In this document: positions 36,901 to 46,900 of the stretch, piece after piece
How positions within the stretch are numbered: position 1 is the first letter of the stretch
Layout of the letters: every line of letters starts with the position of its first letter
From: Flavobacterium sp. ACN2
Lineage (GTDB): Bacteria > Bacteroidota > Bacteroidia > Flavobacteriales > Flavobacteriaceae
Assembly: GCF_002303885.1 (NCBI RefSeq)
Contig: NZ_MRCM01000003.1
Span: 302,063 to 366,062 of the forward strand
Length of the DNA stretch: 64,000 nt
Direction of reading: 5' to 3'
Notes under the pieces: generated by a model
The model's input: only the letters and a program-made list of their open reading frames with translations
Databases searched by the model: none
Told to the model about the DNA's origin: nothing
Position numbers and translations under genes: made by a program

Positions 36901-39343
36901 GACTGGCATTCCACGTAATGCTGTAGGTCGTCGGTGCATTTGTAACAGCACTGTAAGGCAAAGTAGTGCTTTGTGTACTTGCACTTGCGCATACTGCAGT
37001 AGTAGCACCTAATGTTATGGTCGGCAATGGGTTTACGGTAACGGTAAAATTGTTTGCTGATGACACGCATCCGTTTGCATTGCTTACCGTTAAAGTTCCT
37101 GTATAAGTTCCCGCCGCCGTATTTGCAGGTATAGGGATATTGATTGAGTTTGCTGGCAAGGCCGCATTTGTAACTGCTGCGAAAGTATTTGCCGGACTGG
37201 CATTCCACGTAATGCTGTAGGTCGTTGGTGCGTTTGTCACAGCACTATAAGGCAATGTTGTGCTCTGCGCGCTTGTACTTGCGCATACTGCGGTAGTGGC
37301 TCCCAATGTTATGGTCGGCAATGGATTGACAGTTATAGTAAAATTTGTTGGAGCCGCAGACACGCACCCAGCCGCATTACGAACCGTTAGCGATCCTGTA
37401 TATGTCCCACCTACAGTTCCAGCAGGAACAGCAATACTTATTGAATTTGCTGGCAAGGTCGCATTTGTAACTGGTGCGAAAGTATTTGCAGGATTTGCAC
37501 TCCATGTTATACTGTAGTTTGTTGGTGCATTCGTAACTGCCGAATAAGGCAATGTTACATTTTGCAAACTAGCGCTCTCACACACAGCTGTAGTTGAGCC
37601 TAAAGTTATTGTTGGCAGCGGATTGACAATAACTGTAAAATTATTTGCCAAAGACGTACATCCAGATCCAACTGCGTTTTTAACAGTCAATGTACCAGTA
37701 TATGTTCCGGCGGCAGTATTTGCAGGTATCGGAATACTAATCGAACCTGCTGGCAATGTCGCATTTGTAACTGGCGCGAAAGTATTCGCCGGACTGGTAT
37801 TCCACGTAATGCTGTATGTCGTTGGTGCATTTGTGACAGCACTATAAGGCAAAGTAGTGCTTTGTGCACTTGTACTTGCACATACCGCAGTAGTGGCTCC
37901 CAAAGTTATTGTAGGTAACGGATTTACAGTTATAGTAAAATTTGTTGGAGCCGCAGACACACACCCAGCCGCATTGCGAACCGTTAGCGATCCTGTATAT
38001 GTCCCACTAGCAGTTCCAGCAGGAACAGCAATACTTATTGAATTTGCTGGCAAAGCAGCATTTGTAACTGGTGCGAAAGTATTTGCAGGATTTGCACTCC
38101 ACGTAATGCTGTAAGTCGTTGGCGCATTCGTAACTGCCGAATAAGGTAATGTTACATTTTGCAAACTAGCGCTCTCACACACAGCCGTAGTTGAGCCTAA
38201 AGTTATTGTCGGCTGAGCACTAACTACGATATTGACAGCATTATTCGCACTAATAGGTGAAGTACAATCTACTGAAGTTAAAGAAGTAACTGTAATAGTG
38301 CTACTTCCTAAAGCAGTCAATCCCCTTGCGGTAAAACTTCCAGATCCGGCAGCCCCAACTACCATTGTTTCTGTTAGTCCTGCCGCATTGGGTAGACTTC
38401 TATTGTACGTTACTGTGTATGTACCAGCCGGCAGACTAGCCGCTGACCCCGTTAATTGTACTTGTGTGGTTGTTCCTGTACAAACATTTGGCGCTGATAT
38501 TCCAGTTAAACTATATTGTTTACAAGTATATGTAATGTTAACTTGACCTCTGGCACCACTTCCTCCATTATATAAAGTTGATGGAGTTAATAAATTTAAG
38601 GAACTAGCCGCTCCAGAACCCCCTCCTCCAAATTCCTGTCCAGGCTTTCCTGCACCATTTGCTCCCAAAAGACTAGCATAACCAAGTCCTCCTGCTCCTC
38701 CTTTTTGTGGTCCTTGATTGGCGGCATTACCACCATTTCCAGAGGAAAGCGCTAAATTTAGTAAACTATTATATCCTATTCCCGAAGCTCCTCCATTTGT
38801 CATCGTTATACTTCCTATAGTACCAGTAGTTGCAGGTGTCGCACCAGGCGGAGTATCTCCTGTAGTTGGAAGATTAGCCGTACCTCCTGCACCCCCTGGC
38901 GCGAAAAAAACTCCTTGAAAACCGGTTATATAAGATGCTCCCCCACCGGTTCCATTTCCTGTTCCTCCTGCGCCTGGAAGACCAACAATGACATTCAAAG
39001 TTGATGCTGTTATTCCTGTAATTTTTCCTAAAGCATATGCACCTCCTCCTCCTCCAGGAGCACCTCTTCCCCATCCGCTACCACCTTGAGCTGCACCTCC
39101 AGCTCCTCCTGCACCCCAAGCTTCAACAGTAACTTCGTCCATACCTGCAGGAAGAGGGAAAGAAGGATTACTAGCTGGAACTGAATGTACTAAAGTTTGT
39201 GCTTTTGACGTGGTATAGAAGATTGATAAAACTAAAACCAGCAGAATTCTTAATCCTCTACTTGATTTTAATGGTTTCCCAATATAAGTCATTAAAGATA
39301 AAAAGCTGAAGAAACTCAGCGTAGTAAGTAAATCTTTTTTCAT
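33920..39343 (-). CDS. Giant T9SS surface protein with glycine-rich and Ig-like repeats
   Basis: This 1807-aa protein begins at ATG 39343 with an unusually long N-region before the signal helix (LRILLVLVLSIFYTTSKAQ); the internal Met18 would give a more normal signal. Residues about 75-250 are glycine-rich. Residues about 377-1163 hold eight tandem Ig-like repeats of about 98 aa (each with ITLGxTTAVC and GTYTGTLTV), of which three are almost identical. The C-terminal 560 residues are the module shared with three neighbouring genes ([32 protein letters not shown]) and end in a T9SS type C-like sorting domain (VLLVKITLDNG, KIVF). It is likely a surface adhesin or matrix protein. Repeat number may vary between strains. 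Confidence 0.88.
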   Translation of the reverse strand: MKKDLLTTLSFFSFLSLMTYIGKPLKSSRGLRILLVLVLSIFYTTSKAQTLVHSVPASNPSFPLPAGMDEVTVEAWGAGGAGGAAQGGSGWGRGAPGGGGGAYALGKITGITASTLNVIVGLPGAGGTGNGTGGGASYITGFQGVFFAPGGAGGTANLPTTGDTPPGATPATTGTIGSITMTNGGASGIGYNSLLNLALSSGNGGNAANQGPQKGGAGGLGYASLLGANGAGKPGQEFGGGGSGAASSLNLLTPSTLYNGGSGARGQVNITYTCKQYSLTGISAPNVCTGTTTQVQLTGSAASLPAGTYTVTYNRSLPNAAGLTETMVVGAAGSGSFTARGLTALGSSTITVTSLTSVDCTSPISANNAVNIVVSAQPTITLGSTTAVCESASLQNVTLPYSAVTNAPTTYSITWSANPANTFAPVTNAALPANSISIAVPAGTASGTYTGSLTVRNAAGCVSAAPTNFTITVNPLPTITLGATTAVCASTSAQSTTLPYSAVTNAPTTYSITWNTSPANTFAPVTNATLPAGSISIPIPANTAAGTYTGTLTVKNAVGSGCTSLANNFTVIVNPLPTITLGSTTAVCESASLQNVTLPYSAVTNAPTNYSITWSANPANTFAPVTNATLPANSISIAVPAGTVGGTYTGSLTVRNAAGCVSAAPTNFTITVNPLPTITLGATTAVCASTSAQSTTLPYSAVTNAPTTYSITWNASPANTFAAVTNAALPANSINIPIPANTAAGTYTGTLTVSNANGCVSSANNFTVTVNPLPTITLGATTAVCASASTQSTTLPYSAVTNAPTTYSITWNASPANTFAAVTNAALPANSINIPIPANTAAGTYTGTLTVSNANGCVSSANNFTVIVNPLPTITLGATTAVCASTSAQSTTLPYSAVTNAPTTYSITWNASPANTFAAVTNAALPANSINIPIPANTAAGTYTGTLTVSNAAGCISTGNNFTITVNPVPTITTSGNLLPICQNASEQTAFLPYSAVTGSPISYSIDWALLNDQITTAFSFDSGGGNINNIIVPANTPAGNYSGVMTIFTSNGCLATQAVSLTINAVPTISTAGVFTPVCQSSSAQTTTLSYNSTTGSPVSYEIDWIALTDQGATPFPFSSGSGDIINVNVPANTTAGTYNGIMTITTSNGCPSTQNVSLTVNAISVAPTASVTQQPSCINNTGVITVTSPSSGTGYTYSVDGIDFSNTSGIFTGLSSGGYNVQVRNNTSGCESEVTPITINAFVTKVWNGIASANWGDPANWTPVGVPIASDCIDIPDVGVDPIISGTNGSFFASRLTIENNGSLIVEETNSLTVTNEVSVLGNGVLIFENNSSLVQVADVNNTGNITYRRKTSVRRFDLTYWSSPVADITMNEFSSETLFDKYFYWTSDFKWATNLYGTMTMEPGRGYSIRGPQSFQTGTPSVFTGEFVGVPNNGTIQGPVAGPEKFCFFGNPYPSAIYADEFIHDNAANFYGTLFFWTHNTPPKITVPGGNTYTYTNDDYAIYNLSGDTTVGNLTGIGAPSPGNQEPLKGYIAAGQGFFAKARTGQRGVFTNSMRVPNSNSQFYKSAKTEVVEKHRVWLNFTNTEGAFKQLLVGYITGATNLFDFNYDAVTMNANPYVDFYSINDGKKLVIQGRAVPFVVTDTIPLGYKSTIKEGAFTIAIDHTDGDLANNDIFLHDKVTNTVHNLKSGGYTFISAPGTFLDRFVLRYTNPNGGKPLGNEDFENQDKRVFVSVKDKNIRLQSMPEQENLDEVAIYDAGGKLLYRKKQIESKEWLIPNFQSGPQVLLVKITLDNGNTMTRKIVFR
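35850..38215 (-). repeat. Tandem 294-bp coding repeats (8 units)
   Basis: Eight units of about 294 bp encode the Ig-like repeats of the 1807-aa protein. Units 4-6 in protein order (about 36430-37320) are nearly identical in DNA. Units 1 and 3 also match each other closely, which suggests duplication of a two-unit block. Units 7 and 8 are diverged. Confidence 0.9.
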
Positions 39344-39786
39344 CTTGTGGCATTTTAGTAATTGAAAAATAAATTCAAACTCAAAACATCATTAATTGCA
39401 AAATGAAAAAGAGAAATTCTTTAAGGCCATACCAACAAGACTGAGTCTTTATATAGAATTAATGAAGCGCTCCAATTTTACAATCAACTTAAGGCAGATA
39501 AAACACCGTTTTTGAAACTGTGCTTTTTGAAGAAAAAAAATCAAATCATTGGCTTATAGAAAAGTATTTAATCGATAAAAAAAGCATTTCATCGACAAAA
39601 ACCAACTACAAGGTACGATTTTATTTACGCATAAATTCCTAATGTAGTATTAAACCCATAATTTTAACACTAAAAACTCAAAAAACATAAAAAATAAGAA
39701 AAAACTGTTAATTTAAAAACAAGACATTGATTTTCAAGATATTAACCAAAGAAAAAAAGCAATTAGATACGATTTCTATTCGGTCT
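39344..39786. other. 443-bp gap between two T9SS surface-protein genes
   Basis: AT-rich, non-coding. It contains the direct repeat pair 39568-39596. No exact TAnnTTTG with a -33 TTG is visible on the minus strand for the 1807-aa gene. No clear hairpin terminator is visible for the upstream 1288-aa gene. Confidence 0.6.
39568..39596. promoter_or_regulatory. 9-bp direct repeats, 20-bp period, candidate regulator site
   Basis: TTAATCGAT (39568-39576) and TTCATCGAC (39588-39596) are in direct orientation with an exact 20-bp period. The same layout (TTCATCGAC, N11, TTCATCGAT) occurs at 48890-48918 before another T9SS gene of the same family. It lies about 225 bp upstream of the 1807-aa gene and is inverted relative to it. 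Confidence 0.5.
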
Positions 39787-42700
39787 TTAAAAAATGACTT
39801 TTTTTGAAGCCGATTTGCCATTTTCGAAAATGACTTTTACTAATAAAACCTGATGAGAAGAGAACAAGTTTTCGATCGAGACTTTTTGGGTTTCAAGCTG
39901 ATCTATTCTATACAGTAGATTTCCTAAAACATCAAATATTAGTACCTCTTTCATTAGTTCAGCTAGAGATTCAATATGTATATTATGGTTTTTAACAGAT
40001 ACTAAAATATCCTTCGAGAGGTTATCAGAAATATTGTTTCGTAAAGTTGCATTAATGTAAATTATAGAAAAACGATCATTAAAGGTTCCTACTTCAGAAT
40101 CAAACTGATAGGAACTTTCAGAAATATTATGTGTTTTATTTAATTTTTTATCGACTAGAAAGATAGGCTTATCATTAAAAAAATCATCTTTATGATCTAT
40201 CTCAATTTTTAAATTATCACTAACTGCAGTTTTATAACCTATAGCTATTGAATCGCTTTCTAAAAAAGGCAATTCACGGCCTTGGATTACTAATTTTTTA
40301 TTTTCTATTATACTATAAAAATCCAATGGCATTCCTGAACTTAAATATTCTGCATCATAATTCAGATCTAAAGAATTTGAAGCGCCTGATGCATATCCTA
40401 GTAAAATCTGTTTGAATTCATTTTCATTGTTTTTAATATTTAACCAAAACCTAGACTTTTCGGCAACAGATTTTACTTGTGAGCTTGGAACTGGTCGAAA
40501 AAAAGAAGTATTTCTATCTCGAACTTTCATACTATTTCTAAATTCTAAAGTGCCTGTTAGATTGCTTTTTACAAAAAAGGCCTGTCCCGACGCAATTGTA
40601 CCATCTGGCGCATCATTACTAACTCCAGAACTTAAAACTGAGCTTGTGCCAACACCTCCTAATAAATTGTAAACTGCATAATCATCATTAGTATATCGAT
40701 AGGTATTAGTTCCTGGAATTGTAATTCTAGGCGGAGTGTTATGTGTCCAGAAGTATAATGCTCCCTTTGTTTTCGGAGCATTTTCTCTTAAGAAATCATC
40801 TGCACTTATGGCACATGGATATGGATTACCAACTAAATAAAACCTATCTGGGGCAATCAACTCAACTTCTATTTTACCATTGTTTGGAATTCCTTTGAAA
40901 ACACCTTCAAATATCGCTCGCTCTGTAGTAGAAAAACTTTGCGGAGCTCTAATACTGTAGCCACGACCAGAAGTCATAGTCATGCTTCCGTAAAGGTTTG
41001 TTTTCCATCCTAAAGTGGAATCGTGCCAGAAATATTTATCAAAAAGGGTTTCGGATGAAAAATCATGCAATGTCATATCGGCTACTGGTGAAGACCAATA
41101 GGTAAGGTCAAATCGAATTACTGGTTTTGTTTTTCTTTTTAAATGAATGATTCCTGTGTTTACTATGTCATCATCCTCTTGATATAAACTAGCAGAATCT
41201 TCTAAAACAAGTATTCCTTTACCGGTGTAAGCAAACTCAATTCCTAATGTATTTTTTTCAAGTAACGTAACCGTTTTATCTTGTTCAATATTGCATCCGC
41301 ATATATTAGCTGTTTTCAAGTTTGGAAAACTTTCTTTAAAGTAAACGTCTTTTCCCGCAGAAGGATAACCATTCGACCACGAAACTCCATCCCAAGTTGT
41401 GGTATTAACGCAAAGTTTTAAGCGGGCAATTCTATGTTTTGAAATGCCAGAAACAGAATTAAAATTACCACCAATCATCAATCTATAATCTTCATCAAAT
41501 TTCATTGCAAACAGCGTATTATTTGATGGCGCCGCAAAAGAATTATCATACGATCCTGAAGGCAATAAACGAATCAATCTAGAAGAAGCAATAGTATTAT
41601 ATGTGCCTGAAAAACTTCCTCCTACCAAAATTCTATCGTCTGGCTGCACTAAAATAGCACGAACATCTCCTTTACTGAAGCCAGTGCCTGATTGGAATGT
41701 AGTATCGAGACTTCCATCACTATTTAATCGAAGAATTCGTTTTTGTGAAACCTTATTAAAAGTCAAAAAAGAACCTCCAACTATAATCTTATTGGATTGA
41801 AGTGCAATTGCATAAACATATTTATCAAAACCCTCTTTTATATTAAAGCTAGCATCAATACTTCCATCTTGATTTAGTCTTACCAAACCTGCAAAAGTCA
41901 TATCATTAAAAGTTTTAAAATGACCTCCAACCAATATCTTTCCATCTTCTTGCACGACTAGACTTTCTATTATACTGTCTGCACCTAAACCAACATTAAA
42001 ATTTGGATCTTTTGTTCCGTCTGGAAGAATTCGGACGATTCTATTAGCGCTAACAGTATTATATTTAGTAAATGCTCCTGCCACAATTATTTTTTGATCG
42101 GACTGAATTGCCATCGTATACACTTGTGCATTAAATCCGTCGCCAGCGTTAAATGAATTATCAATTTCTCCATTTACCAATATTCTAACAATACGATTCT
42201 GAGTAAGATCATTGTACTTTGTAAAATTACCTCCTAAAACAATCTTTCCATCACTTTGAAGTACAGTAGTTTTAATTACATTATTGCTTCCAGAATTTGT
42301 GGCGTTAAAAGCTGGATCGATCGCTCCGTTTTCTAATAAGCAAACCATTTTGGGAGCAGCAACTCCATTAAAGGTTTTAAAATTTCCGCCAACTATTATC
42401 TTTCTGTTTGGAAGAGGCAGGATACTAAAAACAGAGTTGTCAAATCCTACTCCAGAAGCCAAATAGGAAATATCGTGTTCTCCTTCACTATTAATTTTTG
42501 CTAACCTGCCCTGATTTTGGCCGTTAAAAACAGCGAAAGAACCTCCTACAAACCAACAATCCTCTTCATCAAATTCTAAAGCTAGAACTGAGGCAGAAGC
42601 AGGTCCTGCACCGATATCAAAATTAGGTTTTACGCTACCATCAGATTGTAGAAAAATTAATCTTATCACTTCGGTTTTATTGTAATATCCGGTAAAAGAA

Positions 42701-43653
42701 CCGCCTACCATAATATCGCCATTCTTATTAATTCTGATTGTCTGAACTCCCTCTTTGCTGAAACCTGAACCAGTTGAGAAGCTTTCATCTTTAGTTCCGT
42801 CTTCATTTAAGCGAATAATTCTATTCGCTTCAACATTATCAAAAAAAGTAAAATTACCGCCTAAAATCATTTTACCATCAGACTGTAAGGCAATTGCATT
42901 AATATCATCATTGAATCCAGCGCCAGTATTAAAACTGGAATCAAAGGTCCCATTAGAGTTTAAACGAATTATTCTGTTGGCAGAAATGCCATTAAAAGTG
43001 GTAAAATTACCTGTAAGGATGATTCTCTGGTCTGATAAAACTTTTACTTGTGTAACATTTAATGCGGATCCAGAACCGGTAAGAAATGTAGAATCGATCG
43101 TTCCGTTTGGCAATAAACGTACTACTCTGTTTACTGTACCATTATTATATTTTGCAAAGCTGCCAACTATAATTATTTTACCATCTGACTGTAAAGCAAT
43201 ATCATATACAATGCCTGTAGCTGCTCCAATTGTGATATCAAAAGTAGCATCATAAGAACCGTCTTCATTTAAACGAATTAATCTTCCAGCTTTAATTCCG
43301 TTGTAACTTGTAAAATTTCCTCCAACAATAATTTTTCCATCGGCTTGTACACAAGAGGCATAAATTTTACCATTAAAACCTGTTCCTGTATTGAAACTTT
43401 CGTCTATAGATCCGTTTGGATTTAATCGAGTAAGGTAGGAAACCGCTGTGCCATTCAAACTCAAATAATCGCCACCAACCAGCAAAGCACCTTCTTTTTG
43501 AAGAAGAAGCGTTCGAACACTATTATCAAATCCATCCCCATTTTGGCCATCATCTAAAACGTTAAACGAACTGTCAACTTTGCCTTGTTGCGAGAAAAGC
43601 GTTTGAGCTGACATTAAAACTAGCATTAACGAATAAAATATATTTTTAATCAA
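39787..43653 (-). CDS. T9SS surface protein with delta-60 repeats
   Basis: This 1288-aa protein starts at TTG 43653, which gives a good signal peptide (MSAQTLFSQ end). Residues about 25-750 consist of about 13-14 delta-60 repeats of some 52 aa (patterns such as LQSDGKIIVGGNFTxYN and RLNxDGSxDxSF), which form beta-propeller-like structures. Residues about 750-1288 are the C-terminal module shared with three neighbours ([37 protein letters not shown]) with a T9SS type C-like tail ending in KKVIF. Probably cell-surface exposed; the binding partner is unknown. It lies between two sister genes on the same strand. Confidence 0.88.
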   Translation of the reverse strand: MIKNIFYSLMLVLMSAQTLFSQQGKVDSSFNVLDDGQNGDGFDNSVRTLLLQKEGALLVGGDYLSLNGTAVSYLTRLNPNGSIDESFNTGTGFNGKIYASCVQADGKIIVGGNFTSYNGIKAGRLIRLNEDGSYDATFDITIGAATGIVYDIALQSDGKIIIVGSFAKYNNGTVNRVVRLLPNGTIDSTFLTGSGSALNVTQVKVLSDQRIILTGNFTTFNGISANRIIRLNSNGTFDSSFNTGAGFNDDINAIALQSDGKMILGGNFTFFDNVEANRIIRLNEDGTKDESFSTGSGFSKEGVQTIRINKNGDIMVGGSFTGYYNKTEVIRLIFLQSDGSVKPNFDIGAGPASASVLALEFDEEDCWFVGGSFAVFNGQNQGRLAKINSEGEHDISYLASGVGFDNSVFSILPLPNRKIIVGGNFKTFNGVAAPKMVCLLENGAIDPAFNATNSGSNNVIKTTVLQSDGKIVLGGNFTKYNDLTQNRIVRILVNGEIDNSFNAGDGFNAQVYTMAIQSDQKIIVAGAFTKYNTVSANRIVRILPDGTKDPNFNVGLGADSIIESLVVQEDGKILVGGHFKTFNDMTFAGLVRLNQDGSIDASFNIKEGFDKYVYAIALQSNKIIVGGSFLTFNKVSQKRILRLNSDGSLDTTFQSGTGFSKGDVRAILVQPDDRILVGGSFSGTYNTIASSRLIRLLPSGSYDNSFAAPSNNTLFAMKFDEDYRLMIGGNFNSVSGISKHRIARLKLCVNTTTWDGVSWSNGYPSAGKDVYFKESFPNLKTANICGCNIEQDKTVTLLEKNTLGIEFAYTGKGILVLEDSASLYQEDDDIVNTGIIHLKRKTKPVIRFDLTYWSSPVADMTLHDFSSETLFDKYFWHDSTLGWKTNLYGSMTMTSGRGYSIRAPQSFSTTERAIFEGVFKGIPNNGKIEVELIAPDRFYLVGNPYPCAISADDFLRENAPKTKGALYFWTHNTPPRITIPGTNTYRYTNDDYAVYNLLGGVGTSSVLSSGVSNDAPDGTIASGQAFFVKSNLTGTLEFRNSMKVRDRNTSFFRPVPSSQVKSVAEKSRFWLNIKNNENEFKQILLGYASGASNSLDLNYDAEYLSSGMPLDFYSIIENKKLVIQGRELPFLESDSIAIGYKTAVSDNLKIEIDHKDDFFNDKPIFLVDKKLNKTHNISESSYQFDSEVGTFNDRFSIIYINATLRNNISDNLSKDILVSVKNHNIHIESLAELMKEVLIFDVLGNLLYRIDQLETQKVSIENLFSSHQVLLVKVIFENGKSASKKVIF

Positions 43654-43756
43654 AACGGCGCAATTAAAGTTTAAAAATTGTAAGAATTAAACTAAATTAT
43701 AAAGCCATAATTAAAAACACAATACCAAGATTTAGGGATTTTTTCTAACTAAACCA

Positions 43757-43807
43757 CTCTGCACTGAAAGTGCAGAGGTTTGTTTGACGAGAGACTGAAA
43801 GTCTCTC
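43757..43807. repeat. Two adjacent palindromes
   Basis: CTCTGCAC/GTGCAGAG with loop TGAAA (43757-43777), and GAGAGACT/AGTCTCTC with loop GAA (43789-43807). The two perfect 8-bp stems share a GAA in the loop, and the pair resembles a dispersed mosaic repeat. Confidence 0.7.
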
Positions 43808-43873
43808 AACTTTGAAAACTATTATCAATACTAAAAAGTCAAAAAATTAAATTTTTTCGCATTACTAAAAGTA

Positions 43874-43901
43874 CTGCAATAAATTGCAGGGTTTTAAACC
43901 C
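43874..43901. repeat. Two overlapping palindromes
   Basis: CTGCAAT/ATTGCAG with an AA loop runs directly into GGGTTTT/AAACCC. No T-tract. Same dispersed-repeat character as the pair at 43757-43807. Confidence 0.6.
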
Positions 43902-43917
43902 CGATCTGAGACCAATA

Positions 43918-43953
43918 AAAAAAGCCCATTCTTTAATAAAAAAATGGGCTTTT
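43918..43953 (-). terminator. Terminator of the 1295-aa T9SS gene
   Basis: AAAAGCCCATT/AATGGGCTTTT with A and T runs lies about 20 bp after the stop at 43973. Confidence 0.88.
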
Positions 43954-43972
43954 GAAGAAATATTATTTTTTA

Positions 43973-46900
43973 TTACAAATTAGAAAAAATCACTTTTTTA
44001 GTAATAGTAGAACCATTTTCTAAAGTTACTTTAACTAATAAAACCTGATCACTAGACTGTAAATTTGTAATCTGCAATTCTGATGAACTCACTTTGTTTT
44101 TGCTGTATATTAACTGAGCGCCAACGTTGAAAATAGTAACATCTTTGATGGTTTCTTTAGAACAAGTAATAGTAACTATTTTGTTTTTTACAGAAATTAA
44201 GACACTGTTTTCAAGATTTTCTAGATCATCTGTACCTAATGTTTTACCTGTATAACGAAGGACAAAACGATCGGTAAAAGTTCCAACTAATGTACTGAAT
44301 GTATAGTTTTCGTTACGTAAATTAATTGTTTTTCCTGTAGTTTTATCTTCTAGGTAAACTTCTTGCTTATTAAAGAATCCATCTCCATGATCTAATCCGA
44401 TCGTAAAATCTCCTGCAACAGTCGTTTTGTAACCTAACGGAACTAAGTCGGTATTTTCAAAAGGCAGAGCACGTCCTTGAATAGTTAATTTCTTTGTTTC
44501 GTTTAAACTATAAAAATCAAGATAAGAGTTACCTGAAATTGTAGGAGCGTCATAATTAAAATCTACGTTATTAGTAGCGCCCTCAATATAACCAACTAAT
44601 ATTTGTTTGAAAGCACCTTCGCTATTTACCATATTTAACCAAATACGATTTCTTTCAATGCTTTTACTTTTACTAGCTACTTTAAAGAAGCTACCATTAA
44701 CTGATGAACCTCTACGCATATCATTGTTAAAGTGTATTTCAGTCGTTTTTGGTCTAGCAAAAAATCCCTGACCCGCGGCTATAAATCCGTCAAATGTTTT
44801 TGTTCCACCAACAACTGTACCTCCTGAAGCAGTATAAACTACATAATCATTACTTGTATAACGATAGGTATTCTCCCCTGGTGCTTTAGTTGGAGGAGCA
44901 ACGTGAGTCCAGAAATAAAGTGCACCTAATTGATCAGCATTAGCATCCCACAATGCATCTACATCGATCGCAGATGGATAAGGATTTCCTAATAAAAACC
45001 ATTTATCTGGAACCACTGATGGTACCGTTATATCACCATTGTTTGGTCTTCCTTTAAATTCTCCAGTAAAGTTAGCAGCGGTTTGACTGTCAAAAGACTG
45101 TGGTCCTCTAATGCTATATCCTTTTCCAGGTTCCATTTCCGCCATTCCGTACATATTAGTTGCCCAGCCTCCAGTAGGGCTATAAGTGAAGAACTTATCG
45201 AAAAGAGTTTCCGATGACAAATCCTTCATTTTAAAAGTATCTGGTTCTCCAGTAACTGGACTTGACCAGTAAGTCAAATCGAAACGGTTTATTTTAGTTG
45301 TTCTTTTATAAACAATATCACCATCATTTTTCACATTAGTAGTCTGTAATAGACTTGAACCATTTTCAAACACTAATTTACCATTACTTGTCACTTTATT
45401 TGTGATTGTCAGAGTTACTCCATCTGGGATAATTACATTTGATGTCGAAGTAATAGTTAAAGAACATGCCTGTATATTTGGTTTCGCAATTGTAAAAGGC
45501 TGATGACTTGCTGTAACATATGAAATCGTAACGCTTTTACTTCCGTCCGGTTCTCCATTTGTCCATCCTGTCGCATCCCATTCTGTATTAGAGCTTGTAT
45601 CTGTTATTGTGACAGTAGCTGGACTTGAAGTACAACCTGTAGTATTATCTGTAACAGTAAAACTATATGTGTCTGCTGCTAAATCTTGAATAGCTAAAGA
45701 AGCACCTGGCCCAGGATAACTTTTTGGCAGAGTCGTTGCTCCTGTTTGATTAACAGTCCAGTCTCCTGATAAACCTGTTACTGTTATGCTTCCTAAAGTA
45801 TTACATGCAGCATCGTGGTTTTTTGTAATTGTTGGGGCTGTAGGTAATGGTTTTACCGTGATTGTTCCAGAAAGTGTAACAGTTGCACAATTGCCTTGCA
45901 ACGCAACAGTATAATTATAAGGGCTTGCAGAACTTACATTTGGGGTTCCGCTAATTCTAAAAACACTTCCTGACCATGTTATATTAAGTCCAGTTGGAAA
46001 ACCGGAAATCGCAACTAAAGTTCCTCCAGTAGTCGCATAAGTAATGTCTGTGATTGCTGAGTTAAAACATATAGATTGTGCATCTGTACCTGTCGCAGAA
46101 GTTAAGGTAATTGTATTGGTAATTGGAGTAAGTGTTGCTGTAGTACGAGCTGTACTAGTTCCGCAGCCATTTGTTGCTGTTACTGAAACAGTTCCTGCTC
46201 CAGTTCCGATTGTAATGGTTGCTGATGCCGTATTTGCTCCTGCTGTCACTGACCAGCCTGTTCCTGTCACAGACCAAGTGTATGATGTTGCGCCAGAAAC
46301 TGGTGTTATACTGAATGCATTATTGGTTGATCCTGCACATATGCTACTAGGCTGGGTGATAGTTCCCGGCTGTGATGGTATCGTTGTAGGAGTGATATTT
46401 AAAGTCTGTGCTGCACTGGTTCCGCAAGCATTTGTTGCCGTTACTGAAACAGTTCCTGCTCCAGTTCCAATTGTAATGGTTGCTGATGCCGTATTTCCTC
46501 CAGCTGTCACTGACCAGCCTGTTCCTGTTACTGACCATGTATAAGAAACTGCTCTTGCAACTGCTGCTACACTGAACGTGTTATTTGTTGATCCGGCACA
46601 TATATTAGCAGGCACGCTAATGGTTCCAGGTTGTGGTGGTGTTGACGAACTTGCGCTTATCCTAACAACATTACTTGGTGCATAGGTACATCCTGAACTT
46701 CCACTTATACTTACCAATCGTCTATAGTATATTACATTATTTGCTGTTATTGACGGTGGAGAGTAATTTCTTGAAGTTCCAGATGTATTGATATTATTAA
46801 AAGAAACTCCATCTGTTGAGGATTGCCATTGAAAACTTAATTGAGGGTTTTGTAAATTAGGATCCCCCGAACTATATTGAAGTGATCCAACAATCTGTCC

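Larger units (their letters stand above)
43654..43972. other. 319-bp gap with several palindromes
   Basis: Non-coding, AT-rich. It contains four short palindromes of dispersed-repeat type in the middle and a terminator next to the 1295-aa gene. No exact promoter motif for the 1288-aa gene on the minus strand was found. Confidence 0.65.

Noticed and set aside
36756..37208. 150-codon minus-strand frame with repeated Cys/Tyr-rich peptide
   Set aside because: It is an out-of-frame reading of the 294-bp Ig-like repeats; the periodic peptide simply mirrors the DNA repeat.
35850..38215. Regular repeats considered as a CRISPR array
   Set aside because: Units are 294 bp, coding and in frame, with no short repeat-spacer pattern and no cas genes.
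42755..43255. 166-codon plus-strand frame
   Set aside because: Antisense shadow of delta-60 repeats; composition follows the sense codons.
46044..46544. 166-codon plus-strand frame rich in Val and Pro
   Set aside because: Antisense shadow of the PKD-like repeats in the 1295-aa protein; no signal, motif or start context.
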